A stretch of 64,000 bases of DNA from Trichomonas vaginalis G3 (lineage: Eukaryota > Parabasalia > Trichomonadida > Trichomonadidae), in contig NC_067208.1 of the NCBI RefSeq assembly GCF_026262505.1, positions 3,977,962 to 4,041,961 on the forward strand, in the 5' to 3' direction. A program made the position numbers and the translations under genes. A model generated the notes under the pieces. The model saw nothing but the letters and a program-made list of their open reading frames with translations. It made no database searches and was not told where the DNA came from. This document shows positions 34,941 through 46,105 of the stretch, piece by piece; positions within the stretch are counted from its first letter, which is position 1, and every line of letters begins with the position of its first letter.

Positions 34941-35975
34941 TTAATTATCATTATTTAGAGATTGAATCACATTAGGATCTATTGGTGGTACTGGTTCTAA
35001 CTTAACCTCCTCTTGTTTTTTAACATTTCTCTTACGTTTTGACATTTCTTCGTAAGAATCTGCGAATTTACTCTTGCTTCTCAAATAAGATACATCATCA
35101 GGTTCATCTTCTAAATCATCCCATGTCTTTGAAACAGGTTCTTCTACATACCTTGGTTTTGGTTCAAGATATGTTGTTGTAGCAGGTTCATTATTGGTAT
35201 TAAATGTCATAGTAGTTGTTTCAGGAGACGTGATAAGTCCTGCTTCTCTTAACTGTTTGCGAGCATTTTTATGGGCAATAGAATCATCCTTATCAGCAAT
35301 TGTATCAATAACTGTTGTTGTAATATCTGTTACTTCGCGAGCCTTAAAATGAGAGTTTTGGATTCTATCTTGTGAAAGCTGTGGTATTGGTTTTTGCTTA
35401 TGTGCTTTCTTTACACCTCTTGGATCATAAGAAGTTGTTTCTGTCTTTGTCTTTGGTGATAACTGTGTGAAGGTATTCATTGTTTCCTGTTCTTGGCCGA
35501 CAGTGTACTCAGCACCGGCCGCGGTAGTTAATATTCCTGTAAATTGTGAGAAGTTTTGAGAATCAACAAACTGTGCATCTGATGGCATATCTGTATTTGT
35601 TGGAGATGTCTTTCTTCTTGAAGAGCCTGTCTCTAATGTCTGAGATTGAAAATCAGGATCATATAAGTCCAACAACTGTTGAATTGGACTTTTTGATTCA
35701 TCTAATCTAAGACGACGAAGAATCCAGTTTGGTTCATGTCTTGTTCTAAGATATCCACCAGTTTCCTTTTCGCAAGCTGTTGCTGCATTTGCCATATAGT
35801 TTTTAGCAAGGTAATCACATACATATTGAGCTGCTACTCTGTATGCTGCAGAGTCATTAGGCTTTCTGAATTCTTTTTCTGCAAATGGAAGTGAATCTGA
35901 AATCTGACGTGAAATTGTCTTAAGATAGATTCCATGGATGATTTCCAACTTTTCTTTTTCAGCTGATGTATTCAT
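34941..35975 (-). CDS. 344-aa protein with LisH-like N-terminus
   Basis: Starts MNTSAEKEKLEIIHGIYLKT. Residues 45-78 (YRVAAQYVCDYLAKNYMANA, then ATACEKETGG) follow the LisH pattern, a short helical dimerisation motif found in many microtubule and centrosome proteins. The remaining 260 residues are low-complexity: Thr/Ser/Gln-rich, with several KRKRN-type basic patches and acidic DDLEDEPDD. Upstream, TCAATA about 27 bases before the ATG is a candidate initiator. A cytoskeletal or centrosomal scaffold is possible, but the specific role is unknown. Confidence 0.5.
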   Translation of the reverse strand: MNTSAEKEKLEIIHGIYLKTISRQISDSLPFAEKEFRKPNDSAAYRVAAQYVCDYLAKNYMANAATACEKETGGYLRTRHEPNWILRRLRLDESKSPIQQLLDLYDPDFQSQTLETGSSRRKTSPTNTDMPSDAQFVDSQNFSQFTGILTTAAGAEYTVGQEQETMNTFTQLSPKTKTETTSYDPRGVKKAHKQKPIPQLSQDRIQNSHFKAREVTDITTTVIDTIADKDDSIAHKNARKQLREAGLITSPETTTMTFNTNNEPATTTYLEPKPRYVEEPVSKTWDDLEDEPDDVSYLRSKSKFADSYEEMSKRKRNVKKQEEVKLEPVPPIDPNVIQSLNNDN

Positions 35976-36682
35976 TTCTGTAGAAGGAGTGCGTGATATT
36001 GAGGAATAATTTTGAAAGATGTAAGGACGATAGAAATTAACAGATGTAAGAAGTTCGAGATCTCAAATTTTGTAAATTGTAGACTCTGTCAAAGTTAGAA
36101 TAAATAATAGTGATTATCATATGAGTAATTATTCAATGTATTTGTTTATTATTTGTGCCGTATTCAATTTAAAACATTCTCTATTTTGAGAGAAATTCGG
36201 AATATATAATAATTGGACCAAAATATCATATTTTGCCAAATCACCATTATTTCCAGAAACAAAACACAGTCTTCTGTATAGATAATCAAATGGAATCAAT
36301 AATTATTATGGTTTAAATTAAAAACAATAAAAATTGGTCCTTTTATTATATTTCCATAATATTGTTGATAAACAAATTAAGTATATCAGTTTTATTGATA
36401 AAAACATGTATTTTAATTTTGACCTGAATTTTGTAAATTTTTTTCATCGGAGCAAGATAATGAGATAATATTTAAACGTAGTTGAAGTTGAATATGGAAT
36501 GATAGGAGATATAGCCCGATAAACTTTTGTATCTCCAAATGCTAAATTTTTTAATTAACTAAGTGCAGTTCACCTAGGTAAATCTAAATTTCCTATTTTT
36601 ATAAATACCAATCTTATTTTTCTCTGAAAAATAAAGGGTAGTTATTGAAAAGTTGTAAATAAAATAATTAATATTCATCTTA
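35976..36682. promoter_or_regulatory. Divergent promoter region
   Basis: 707 AT-rich bases between the divergent LisH-like and Myb genes. It must hold both promoters: TCAATA near 36,003 (minus strand) and TTCATCTTA just before the Myb ATG. No other feature seen. Confidence 0.45.
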
Positions 36683-37420
36683 ATGTTCTGTAAAAGATTA
36701 GTGGAAAATTCGCATTACGATATCTTTGAGAAGTTAAAAATCAGATCAAATGATTTATTTAAAAACGATGTATTTAACCACTTTCTAGTCATTCAGTTTT
36801 TGGATGGCAGTTCAGTGGCAGATCAAATTATTCTCAAATTGAGAAGTCTGTTAACTACATCTCACAATTTTGAATCACGATTCAAAATTTTTATAACAAT
36901 TCATTTAATTTATCAGATGCTAAAGGATGCAGGATTCGAAAAGAGATTGACCAAAATAAGCAAAACTAAGTGGACTCCAGAAGAAGATACTCTTCTTCGA
37001 TCAGCGGTTGAAAAGTATGGAACAAGCAATTGGACATTGATTGGAAACTTTGTGCCCGGAAGAACTGGAAAGCAATGCCGTGAAAGATGGACTGGCCAAA
37101 TCTGTCCAACTATTAACAAAGAGTCATGGACACCTCAAGAGGATTATTTGCTATTCCAATATCAAAATTTATATGGAAATAAATGGGCATTAATTGCACA
37201 ATACCTTCCAAATCGTACTCCAATTGGGATCAAGAATAGATGGAATTGGTTTTGCAGAAATAAGGAAAAATACTATGTCCCAAAGGAGAAAAAGCCTACT
37301 ATCAAATTTGAATCCATAGTTCTGGCAAATGATACACTCTTTGGTGAAGAATTTGAAGAATTCAAAAGAAAATTACATTCTGACATGCTATATAATTCAA
37401 TATCTTATAATGACCTTTGA
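36683..37420 (+). CDS. R2R3 Myb-like DNA-binding protein
   Basis: 245 aa. An N-terminal 90-residue helical part precedes two Myb repeats. R2 has Trp 97, 117 and 136 (WTPEEDTLLRSAVEKYGTSN…CRERW). R3 has Trp 149, 168 and 187 (WTPQEDYLLFQYQNLYGNKW…IKNRW). The third helices (GKQCRERW, PIGIKNRWNWF) are the DNA-reading helices. Trichomonads have large families of such factors, some acting on iron- or stage-dependent promoters; the target here is unknown. No intron. Confidence 0.9.
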   Translation: MFCKRLVENSHYDIFEKLKIRSNDLFKNDVFNHFLVIQFLDGSSVADQIILKLRSLLTTSHNFESRFKIFITIHLIYQMLKDAGFEKRLTKISKTKWTPEEDTLLRSAVEKYGTSNWTLIGNFVPGRTGKQCRERWTGQICPTINKESWTPQEDYLLFQYQNLYGNKWALIAQYLPNRTPIGIKNRWNWFCRNKEKYYVPKEKKPTIKFESIVLANDTLFGEEFEEFKRKLHSDMLYNSISYNDL

Positions 37421-38374
37421 GGCTCGTATTAACTAGTGTTTGTAAACATGAATCTTTTAATCTTAAAATGCTTTTTAATCAAAATTTGGTAAAAATCTTT
37501 TCAAGTCATAAGTTTAAGCATAAAAAGTTTCGAATGGCGCTTAAAATTATGAGGTGTTTCTGAGAAATCAAATCAGTTAGATCCAAATTGTGTAATTACC
37601 AGCAAAATTCATTGAAAATATTAAAATTAGCAACAACTTGTATATTACAGGCATTTATTAGATGAAAGCTTGTCAAAGGTGGTTGAGAGCCAAGTCGAAT
37701 AAAATGCAGGTTAAAATTATTTTCAAAATAAAATATCTTGACTGAAAAATGTATTCAGTAAAGCAGCAGTAAGTGTAGCATAAGATTGTTTAAATTGAAA
37801 GAAAATTACCATATATATAGAGAACAACATTTTGAATTAAATGTAATTAAGTGCTTGTTGTGATTGAGGATGTTCCAATTCGTTGAGTTTAAGATGGTCA
37901 ATGAAATGGTGACCAAGATTCATTAAGGCAGGAAATTGCAAATTATTTGTAAAGAGTACTTCAAAGAAAATAAAAAATACCTCTTTGTTTATTTAAAGTG
38001 CCTAGTTGACATCTCGATTCATCATTCCATGGATTGAGATGTTATCTGAAACAAGTGAAAAAGTGGCCTTGAATAACATTTTTATCAAAAAGAGTTCAGA
38101 TTCTGGAATTATTTAAGATTTTTCATTTATTTAAAACGATGAAGATGAATTTTTCATTCAAAAAAATTGAAAGAGATCAGAATTTATTTTGCAAGCAATC
38201 TGCGCGCCTTTCTGATTTATTTCTAGCCTGCGCATGGAAGGGCATCTCAAGGTGCAAAGGATCACGATATGTGAGGCGTTTAGTTCAAAATGAAAAGCCA
38301 GCCATTTCGTGAAACGATAAAAAACCGAAAAATCGCTTGAATTTTTTGTTAGGGTGGATAAAAGACTTTCCAAG
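37421..38374. other. Intergenic DNA, 0.95 kb
   Basis: AT-rich, no supported gene. The last 150 bases are slightly more GC-rich and contain the promoter region of the cytidine deaminase gene. No clear TCAATA site is seen close to that ATG. Confidence 0.4.
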
Positions 38375-38791
38375 ATGTCATACCACACTAGTGACGAAGA
38401 TGTTAAGCGCATGTTCGAAATGGCAACTGTCAATCAGAAGAATTGCTATGTTCCATATAGCCATTACCCAGTTTCTGCTGCTTTGCTCTGCAAGGATGGT
38501 ACAATTGTACTCGGCGTAAACGTTGAGAACTGTTCCTATCCAAACGGATGCTGCGCAGAAAGATCTGCAATCTTCGGTGCTGTTTCTAATGGCCATAGAG
38601 ACTTCGTTTCTATCTTGATCACTTCCAAGATGGGTGATGATTTCATCCTTCCTTGCGGAATGTGTCGTCAGGTCATTGCTGAATGGGGTAATTTAGAAGT
38701 TATCTCGACAAAGGGCAACGGTGAGATCAAGCGTTACCACATTTCCGACCTTCTTCCTGAGGCATTCACACCTGCTGATCTTACTAAGTAA
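38375..38791 (+). CDS. Cytidine deaminase
   Basis: 138 aa, the usual length of homotetrameric cytidine deaminases. The zinc site is CAE at residues 60-62 and PCGMC at 93-97, with VPYSHYPVSAALL near 26-38 forming the substrate pocket. It converts (deoxy)cytidine to (deoxy)uridine in nucleoside salvage, a pathway trichomonads depend on because they lack de novo pyrimidine synthesis. The start is ATG 38,375; a frame extension begins with GTG and is not used. Neighbours are unrelated. Confidence 0.93.
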   Translation: MSYHTSDEDVKRMFEMATVNQKNCYVPYSHYPVSAALLCKDGTIVLGVNVENCSYPNGCCAERSAIFGAVSNGHRDFVSILITSKMGDDFILPCGMCRQVIAEWGNLEVISTKGNGEIKRYHISDLLPEAFTPADLTK

Positions 38792-38969
38792 AATAATGAG
38801 ATAATCGGAAAATTAAAAAATTAAGTATTTTCACTTAAATTTGTTGTTTTTACTCAAAGTGGTGTATATAGAATATGTATTCCTAGGCCCAAGTAGAGGA
38901 GAGAAGTATTTCTCTAAAGGTACCTATGCCCATTCTGCATCAGCAAAATGGGACGATAAAAACAGTTTA

Positions 38970-40012
38970 AGGGTGCACCCGTATGTACGTTTATTTGAGA
39001 GGAGGAGGATTACCCTCTCAATTTTGAGGGATTCGTTAGTTTATTTTCTCGATGAATATGCAATAAAATTTGATTTTTACCTTATCAATATACTTCATAT
39101 AATATACACATGTTCATGTAAAAACTTTTTTCCAAAATCCTCAGGAATTAAGGGATTTTTGAATTTTAAGAATTTTTTTTGAATTTTGTCGAAAAAAAAT
39201 ATTTTCAGAACAGCCTTAACGGCTAAGATTTAGGAACAATGTTAAGTATCAAAAAGAAAGGAGGTCTGATATAGACAACATATATCGTTGAAGGTTGAAA
39301 AAATCTCTAATATTTGAGCCCAAAATTTCAAATTTTAATTTTTTGAAAAAAGAGGCCACCCGTATGTACGTTTATTTGCGAGGAGGAGGATTATATTTTT
39401 GAAAGGGTGAAACATTATGAATATGTTAATTATATAATAATATGTATTATTATAAAAAAGAAAAAATAAAGCACGTTAAATTTTTTCTTTCTTGATTTTT
39501 TACAAAATCTACTTAGAATTATGCAAAATATGACTAAATAATTATAAATTTCAAGTTAAATTTTAATTTTGATAAATAATTTAAATTTCAAAATACCAAG
39601 TTCAGTTCGACTATGTATGTAGTAATTCCTCAATAAAGTGCCAAAACCCTATTAAAATATATGAACATTTTCAACATTTTAATGTTTTTATTTAAAAATT
39701 TGATGGAATATGAGCTTCAAACAATTATTATGTAAATAAAAATAATTAAATATATGTATTTATTCGTATTACAACCGTAGTAAGTCGATTCTTCCTTTCT
39801 TCTACTGAGTTTTGAATTTGATTTCGAATTGGAAAGAGATTCAAAGGGAAAATACTAGCGGATAAAAACTACCTCCATGAAAGGGTCATAATGGAGTCAA
39901 GTTGTATTTTTTGATATTTTTTTGCTTTTCGAGCCTAAATAGGTAGCCAAGATAATGCCTAAAAATAAGGTTCTAAATTCTGAAGTTTACATGATCCTCT
40001 CGTGTGCACCCT
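38970..40012. mobile_element. TA-flanked 1,043-bp non-autonomous element (family 1)
   Basis: TA (38,968-38,969) then AGGGTGCACC…; right end …GGTGCAC-type inverse GTGCACCCT (40,004-40,012) then TA. The inverted match is short but exact. ACCCGTATGTACGTTTATTT, near the left end (38,978), is repeated at 39,359 with the following GAGGAGGAGGATTA. No transposase ORF. Ends starting AGGGT and TA flanks suggest Tc1/mariner type; TTAA flanks (piggyBac) are the alternative reading. Confidence 0.5.
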
Positions 40013-40489
40013 TAACGGCCACAAGTTGTGTCGGAAAAATGTAAAAGTTACCTCACTTTTTGGTTTGAACAAAAAAATAATCATTCTGAAACAATGGTAG
40101 AACAGCTTTAGAAATTTAGGGCATAGCTTTTACCAAAAAATTTATCCGTCGAAAAAATTTCGGCAATTCAAATGTGGTTGGATCAAATATGCATACATAA
40201 ATTTTCAATGTTTAGTGGATTTTATTTTGGGTATTTCTCAAATATTCAATAATATGTTGAAAAGATTGAGAAATATCTGACATGGGTTTAACAGATAAAA
40301 AATCTTTTAGAATTAAGATCATGTATTGAAACAATTGCAAAATACTTACGAGTGATTTTACTTATAGTTCAAGGAAAATCTGTGTAAAATTAAAAGTATT
40401 GATAGTATGTATGTTTTGTGATTTTTTGATTCTATCCTTTCAAAGCATTGAATAGATATTGAAAAAAATAAAGAAAAAAATTAATTCAA
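40013..40489. other. AT-rich intergenic DNA
   Basis: 477 bases without a supported gene. TTCAA precedes the ATG at 40,490. Confidence 0.4.
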
Positions 40490-43256
40490 ATGGAAAGGAA
40501 GAAGTTAGTTCGATTTACAGTAGATGACGATGAAATCATTACTAAATATTTTCAGATGTATAAGAATAATAAACATGAAGCGTTAGAGATATTATGGGGT
40601 CATTATTGATTTTGTAATTTAATCGTCGTCGTTATCGATTTTGTAATTTAATCGTTATCGTCTTTTTCTAAACGTGCATTTTTTGCTTTCGGAGCTATTG
40701 AACATACATTGGCCCTTACCAGCAATTGAAAACTATTTTTCATTATCAACAATTACATTACTCCGAGTTATTCATCAATCAATGAAAATCGATATATAGT
40801 CCATACTTCAATTTACAATATTGGCAAGTCCAATTTCACTTGGCATATTTAACTCATATAGAAAAACCAGTTGGAATCGGCAAAATTATCTTTAATTCCA
40901 TACATAAGAAAAAAAAATTATAAAGTTCTTCAATAATAGCAAACTAATAGTTTAAATAGATTTACAAGTATCGCCCATCTACTTTTGATATAATTCACAT
41001 ATTAAATGTAGAAAACTGGTTTAAAATAAATATTTCAAAAGTTCGAAAACGATTTATGAAAAAATAACGTGATGACATTTACTAAATTTGCTCTGTATTA
41101 AAGTATCGATGATAGAAAGAGCATATTTTGTAAATATTTCAAAAATATTTAAAAATCGGAGAAATTGTATTGTAATGTACTATAATTATGTTACAAATCC
41201 GATTCAATACTAATCCTTCGCTATTGAAGTTGTTTTGAGAAGGATATTCTCTAAATTCTTGATAAATCTTTAAAATCTAGAGTAATCGTTTTGTAAACTT
41301 AACAAAACTAAAATGTATACCAATAGATTGGCATTTTCTACGTTTTCAAAGTGAGAGAGTGTAAATTCTTTTTTTTTATCCTATTAAGGGTATAGTCCAC
41401 TAAAAATTTTTAAGTTTTGACAATGAAAATAAGCTCTGTGACCATGTAAATATATATCTATGCAAAACGAGAGGTTATGCCATAATTTTTTTTAGTTATC
41501 AAATTTTCCTTTTTTTGAGAGAAGTCTCTCAATAATTTGAGAAGAATCTTTGATATAAAGAGATACACATTTGTAGAACGAAGTAAGTGTTTTCCAAACA
41601 TGTTCTTAAAAATAAATAAAATAATACAAATCTTTATTCAATCTTTTGATATTGTTGGTCCTCTCTTTGTGAAAATACTTAACTTCAAAGAGTATTATGT
41701 TTTACCTAGTGAGGACCTTAAGTTTGCAAAAACATAATAAAAGTAAAATAAAAAAGATCGGATTTATCACAAAACTTTGAGTATTATAGGATTTAATATA
41801 TTTTCTTAGTAGATTATATGATTTAGTTTCTTAAAATCTAAAGTATTTCTTGAGGAAAATATAAATTGAAATTCAAAAAGTAAAAAAAATGTAAACAAAT
41901 CAAATTTTAAATGGACCAAATGTTGATTTTTCATTCGTTTTCTCATTATCGAAAAAAATTTGGAAAGCTAAGAAGTCAATAACAAGTTATATAATACAAC
42001 AAAACCCACATCGGATATGTTTTCATCAAATAGTCTCCTAGATTTGTTATGAAATTAAAATATCATGATATTTTAAGGGCTTTTGATTTCAATATTAGAA
42101 TTATTCAGTTATGTCGTGCTAATATCAATTGCTTTATACAATTAATCGTTTACAAGCTGCAAAAATCGAACAATAATTTGACTTTGTAAAAAAAGTGCGT
42201 CATTTTTATTCGTTATACTTACAAAATGTAAACATTACGAGAAACATTTACATTTGTAAATGTAACAAGTAAAGTTGTCTCGCATAATTTGACTTTGTAA
42301 AAAAAGTGCGTCATTTTTATTCGTTATACTTACAAAATGTAAATATTACGAGAAACATTTACATTTGTAAATGTAACAAGTAAATACATCAGATTTAAAT
42401 TGTAAATGTAGTTTATCTCTCTCATCTCCTTTTTAAAAGGTATTACATACATACGAACGCATGGGTCACTCAATAATTAGCGTGATAATAATTGAGGATA
42501 GACTGTAATCGTAATTTTATTTTTGGACTTATATTTCGACATTTTGAAGTCGCTTGAAAGTCTTGCAAATGATTAAATTTGGAAAATTTGACCTAAGTCT
42601 GCATTATTTTGATGACTTAAACAATTCTATAAATCTGTTTTCCTAAAAATTTAAAAAGATATAATTTCAATTTCCCTAAATTTATGTAATTCATATATCA
42701 CCAAAATATTTGGACTGCATTTCGTTTGTCTGCACCTAATTAAAGTCTAAATACCAATTAATTTTGGAGTTGCATTGCTTTTAATGTAAAAATGCACGTT
42801 TAGAAAAAGACGATAACGATTAAATTACAAAATCGATAACGACGACGATTAAATTACAAAATCGATAACCTCTCGATATTATGTGCAAAGCTCGGTTACA
42901 ATCACACCAAAAAAGCTATTGAAGAGAGATATAGGAGTTTTTTAAGTAAAAATACTAGCCCCTTTACAAAAGAAGAGGATGATGTAATAATCCAATCTCA
43001 CATGCGCTTAAATAATAAATGGTCGAAAATTGCACAAATACTAAACACAAATAGATCTGGTGATCAGGTGAAAATTCGATTTGCTCAATTAAACCGTTCA
43101 GGATTAAGAAGAAAAGCTAAGAATAAGCAAAATAAAAAAGATGAAACAAAACCTGAGAAATCAATGAATAAATCAGATACATCTGTTCGAAGGTTTAATC
43201 AAACTTTAGAGTTAGACCAGTCAATATATGATATATCAAGATTGTTGAATCATTAG
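40490..43256 (+). pseudogene. Myb-like gene split by a MULE-like insertion
   Basis: The 5' part (40,490-40,596) encodes MERKKLVRFTVDDDEIITKY…; the 3' part (from 42,884) contains TSPFTKEEDDVIIQSH then KWSKIAQILNTNRSGDQVKI, a Myb repeat with the usual DNA-reading helix, and a basic Lys-rich tail. Between them sit 2,278 bp with 9-bp target duplications. Without the insertion and one GATATTATG copy, the coding length is exactly 480 bases (159 aa), so the gene was probably functional until a recent insertion. A DNA-binding factor of the trichomonad Myb family; now very likely inactive. Confidence 0.75.
40597..42874. mobile_element. MULE-like non-autonomous element, 2,278 bp, 9-bp target duplication
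   Basis: GATATTATG flanks both ends (40,588-40,596 and 42,875-42,883). Long terminal inverted repeats of about 85 bp (40,597-40,685 and 42,787-42,874) contain two copies each of TTATCGATTTTGTAATTTAA. Nine-base duplications, long inverted repeats and ends beginning with G fit the Mutator superfamily. Inside are a 111-bp tandem duplication (42,173-42,390) with the palindrome ACATTTACATTTGTAAATGT, but no transposase. Ends are nearly intact, so it is young. Confidence 0.8.
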
Positions 43257-44651
43257 AATTCCCAAATAATTCAGATTGATTCTTATTAGCTTAGTACTTT
43301 GGTAGTTCTTGATTTCAAAGTATTAGGCTTTCAATATTGTCAAATCTATGCGGAAATAAAGATTTTTGTAAAAAAATTACTCATGATATTTGAGCATATC
43401 CTCCTGTAATGCATAAGAGAAGTTGAAAGTATATATAATTTTTCCGATTGAGAATATTTTCTTAATTAAATTTCGGCTTTATAGAATATTTCTGATACAA
43501 ATTCAAAAAATCAGAGATAAATTTATTTTTGATATTAATTCTGAAAATTAATTTCAACCATCGAGCATTAATTTATGTTGCTAAAGTGTGTTCAAATATT
43601 TAATCATATTGATTCAAGAGATATAAAAATGTAAGAAAAATGTCAAAAATAACAATTATATCTGGCTTCAAAACATTTAGAAAAATTCAAAATTATATAT
43701 AACAACCGACTCAAATTCGAAATCATGTTCTCGGTAAGGAAACATTCATAATTGTCTTTCATTAGAAATATGCCACATTATGAAAGAATTTCGGACTGCC
43801 TTGAAGGATGAAATTTCATATTCGTTTCAGTTTTAACAGCAATTGTTTTTTGCCATCAAAAATAATAGATCTCTTGATACATATTTCAGCTTTCTGCTTT
43901 CTGATAGCAAACAAAAAAAAATATGAAATGCCTTTTTCAGAAAACTATGACAATATTGAAATGAAATTATATGTATTACGGAAGGAATTAATTCAGTTGG
44001 CAAACAATCTCTAGATTCTAAAATTCCTTATAAAATAAAAATTACCGAAATTAAAGAAAAATATGATTTGATCTTGAGTTAGAACATTAAATGATATAGG
44101 GTATAGAAATTTATTGATGAAATGTTCTTGGAATGCAATATTCGTATAAAAATCTGAGCATTTTCGAATAAAAAAATTCTGGAAGAAATATTCTTGGTAT
44201 ATAGATAGTGTACAAGCTCAGATATATTTTACAAAGACTGAAATACTTAATTAAGAATGTCAAATAGGATAAAAAATATACAACAGTGTAAATTGGGATT
44301 ATTCAGTATTTAAAGACTGAACTATAGAATAATTAAGCTAGATAATAAATTCTCTGATGAGGAATTTAGTGAAATGTGTTTGAATCAAAATAAAAATATT
44401 GATTATTGTCTAAATAAAAAAATGGTAGCGAAATATGGCTTTAATAAGCAATGTTCTGAATATGTTACAGAAGAGGCAGAGAGAATTAAGGGCCAGATAT
44501 CATGATTTTGATACTTGTCATCAGAATGAAAAAATTTTACAAAAAATATTTGAAACAGAAAATCGTAAATAAGAATGAAATACAATAAGAATATGCAATG
44601 AAAATTGCGGCACGAAATAAGAAAAATAACTCCGATAACTAAAATTTTTCA
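43257..44651. other. AT-rich intergenic DNA, 1.4 kb
   Basis: Only short doubtful ORFs. The last bases before the next gene contain TTTTTCAATGG, putting TCA directly at the start codon. Confidence 0.4.
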
Positions 44652-45674
44652 ATGGATACATATAAGATCAGCAACAAAGATAATCGAAATTACAAATACG
44701 AATACATCAAAGACTTTAAGTGCAGGGTGTATAAAGTCGAAGGAGATAGAAAAAACAACTTTCGAATGCCAACAGATGCAAAAACTTTTGGTGTAACTGC
44801 AAGATATTTAGTAATTCAACTGCGAGTCATTCAGTCTGAAAATTGCACAATCACAATTCAACTCGGAGATGATGCAGGCAACCATTTTAATTTTGCTTTT
44901 TCAACATTATCATGTAAACGTCCTTCTTCTTCACAAATGTGCGCATTAATCAATCTCCCTCTTGTTAAGGATAAATGGTTAAATATATGCTTTGACTTAC
45001 AACAGATAGCCGCAGATTTTTGGCCTTCAGGCAATTTTCAAACGCTAGATAGCCTCGAAATTTCGCCAGTATGTTTTATTCGCGATATATACGCTACAAA
45101 TAATCCACTTACACCTGACGGAAATGGTTTAGATTTACCAAAATTATATTCTCTACCTTCAGGCATTGCTTCTATGAATGTTTTAGTTCCAGATCCATCA
45201 GCGAAAGAGGCCAACCAGCCAGTTAAATCCAAAATCCCTCAGCGCATTACTCCGACATCAGAATCTCGTCCTACGAGATCTCCAAAGATAGGAAGTACTA
45301 GAACGTCAACACGAAGGACTCCTCCATCAACTTCGTCATCAGACCAGAGTTTATCCATAAATGGAATTGGATCTCAACGAACATCACAGAAGAAAGTTAT
45401 TCCAAGCCTGGCAAATCATAGTAAGAAGCCACAGTCTCCGCCAAAGATTCCTCCGAAGGAAGAAACTCCTCCTCCTCAGAAAGAAGACGAAGAAGAGGAT
45501 TATAGTGATGATAATGCCTTTGGAAGCGTCTCTCCTAGTGATCGCTCCAAATTAGATATTAAATCAGAACTTCCTCTTGGAGAAGAAGAAGAACTCGAGT
45601 TAGTATTTATTGAATCATTAGATTGTTATTATTGTCCAACAAATCAGCAATACTATCAGCTGGATGCTCATTAA
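44652..45674 (+). CDS. CFA20-domain protein (CFAP20-like, flagellar)
   Basis: 340 aa. Residues 20-165 follow the CFA20 (DUF667) fold: YKVEGDRKNNFRMPTD, LGVTARYLVIQLRV-like strand (here FGVTARYLVIQLRV), WLNICFDLQQIAADFW and SLEISPVCFIRDIYATNNPL. CFAP20 is an inner-junction protein of doublet microtubules; larger relatives carry long tails, as here. Residues 190-310 are Pro/Ser/Lys-rich, then acidic (KEDEEEDYSDDN), with a short conserved-looking end (YYCPTNQQYYQL). A flagellar role fits a trichomonad. Probably the CFAP20DC-like subgroup rather than CFAP20 itself. Confidence 0.72.
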   Translation: MDTYKISNKDNRNYKYEYIKDFKCRVYKVEGDRKNNFRMPTDAKTFGVTARYLVIQLRVIQSENCTITIQLGDDAGNHFNFAFSTLSCKRPSSSQMCALINLPLVKDKWLNICFDLQQIAADFWPSGNFQTLDSLEISPVCFIRDIYATNNPLTPDGNGLDLPKLYSLPSGIASMNVLVPDPSAKEANQPVKSKIPQRITPTSESRPTRSPKIGSTRTSTRRTPPSTSSSDQSLSINGIGSQRTSQKKVIPSLANHSKKPQSPPKIPPKEETPPPQKEDEEEDYSDDNAFGSVSPSDRSKLDIKSELPLGEEEELELVFIESLDCYYCPTNQQYYQLDAH

Positions 45675-46105
45675 TTCTTGTTTATTGATATCAACATAAA
45701 GTTTTTATGTTTTTTTATTTCAAATTGACTTTCTTCACCATCATAAATATATTTATGATTCATAACTAAATGATTGTAATAGATAATTAGTATTTCTCAT
45801 GATTATGTAGCATTCTTTGGATCAACTGTGTTTCACATCAAAGAAATGCTTTGAGAAATAACTTTAAAATATACGACCAATTGAATTCCCGTTTGAAACG
45901 TATTCAATTGGTCGTATATCAATAGATGAATTCTCAAGATCTCTAGATCACGCGATCACAATTCAATCCTGTTTCATCTATTTGTTATTAATGATTTGCT
46001 GGTTTTTTTAACTTCATTCAGATAATCATAAAATAAAAAAAACTAGAGATAAACCTTAAAAGTGGTAAATACATATGTTATTTAGATGAAATATAAAATA
46101 ACAGT
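45675..46105. terminator. Convergent 3' region with an 18-bp hairpin
   Basis: Between two convergent genes. 45,869-45,886 and 45,902-45,919 are perfect inverted repeats (ATATACGACCAATTGAAT and inverse); the 15-nt loop holds CGTTT-G-AAACG. It could form 3' hairpins for both genes or be a small mobile palindrome. Confidence 0.5.

Noticed and set aside
38841-39182. 113-aa ORF
   Set aside because: Begins with TTG, crosses the border of the TA-flanked element and does not look like a protein.
38970-40012. piggyBac element with TTAA duplication
   Set aside because: TTAA can be read on both sides, but the similar element at 54,042 has only TA in common, so Tc1/mariner type is preferred. Not fully excluded.
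41537-41737. 66-aa ORF inside the MULE-like element as a transposase remnant
   Set aside because: No MULE transposase motif; too short and of random composition.
43808-44014. 68-aa ORF
   Set aside because: No homology cue or promoter motif; Phe/Ile-rich as expected for random AT-rich frames.
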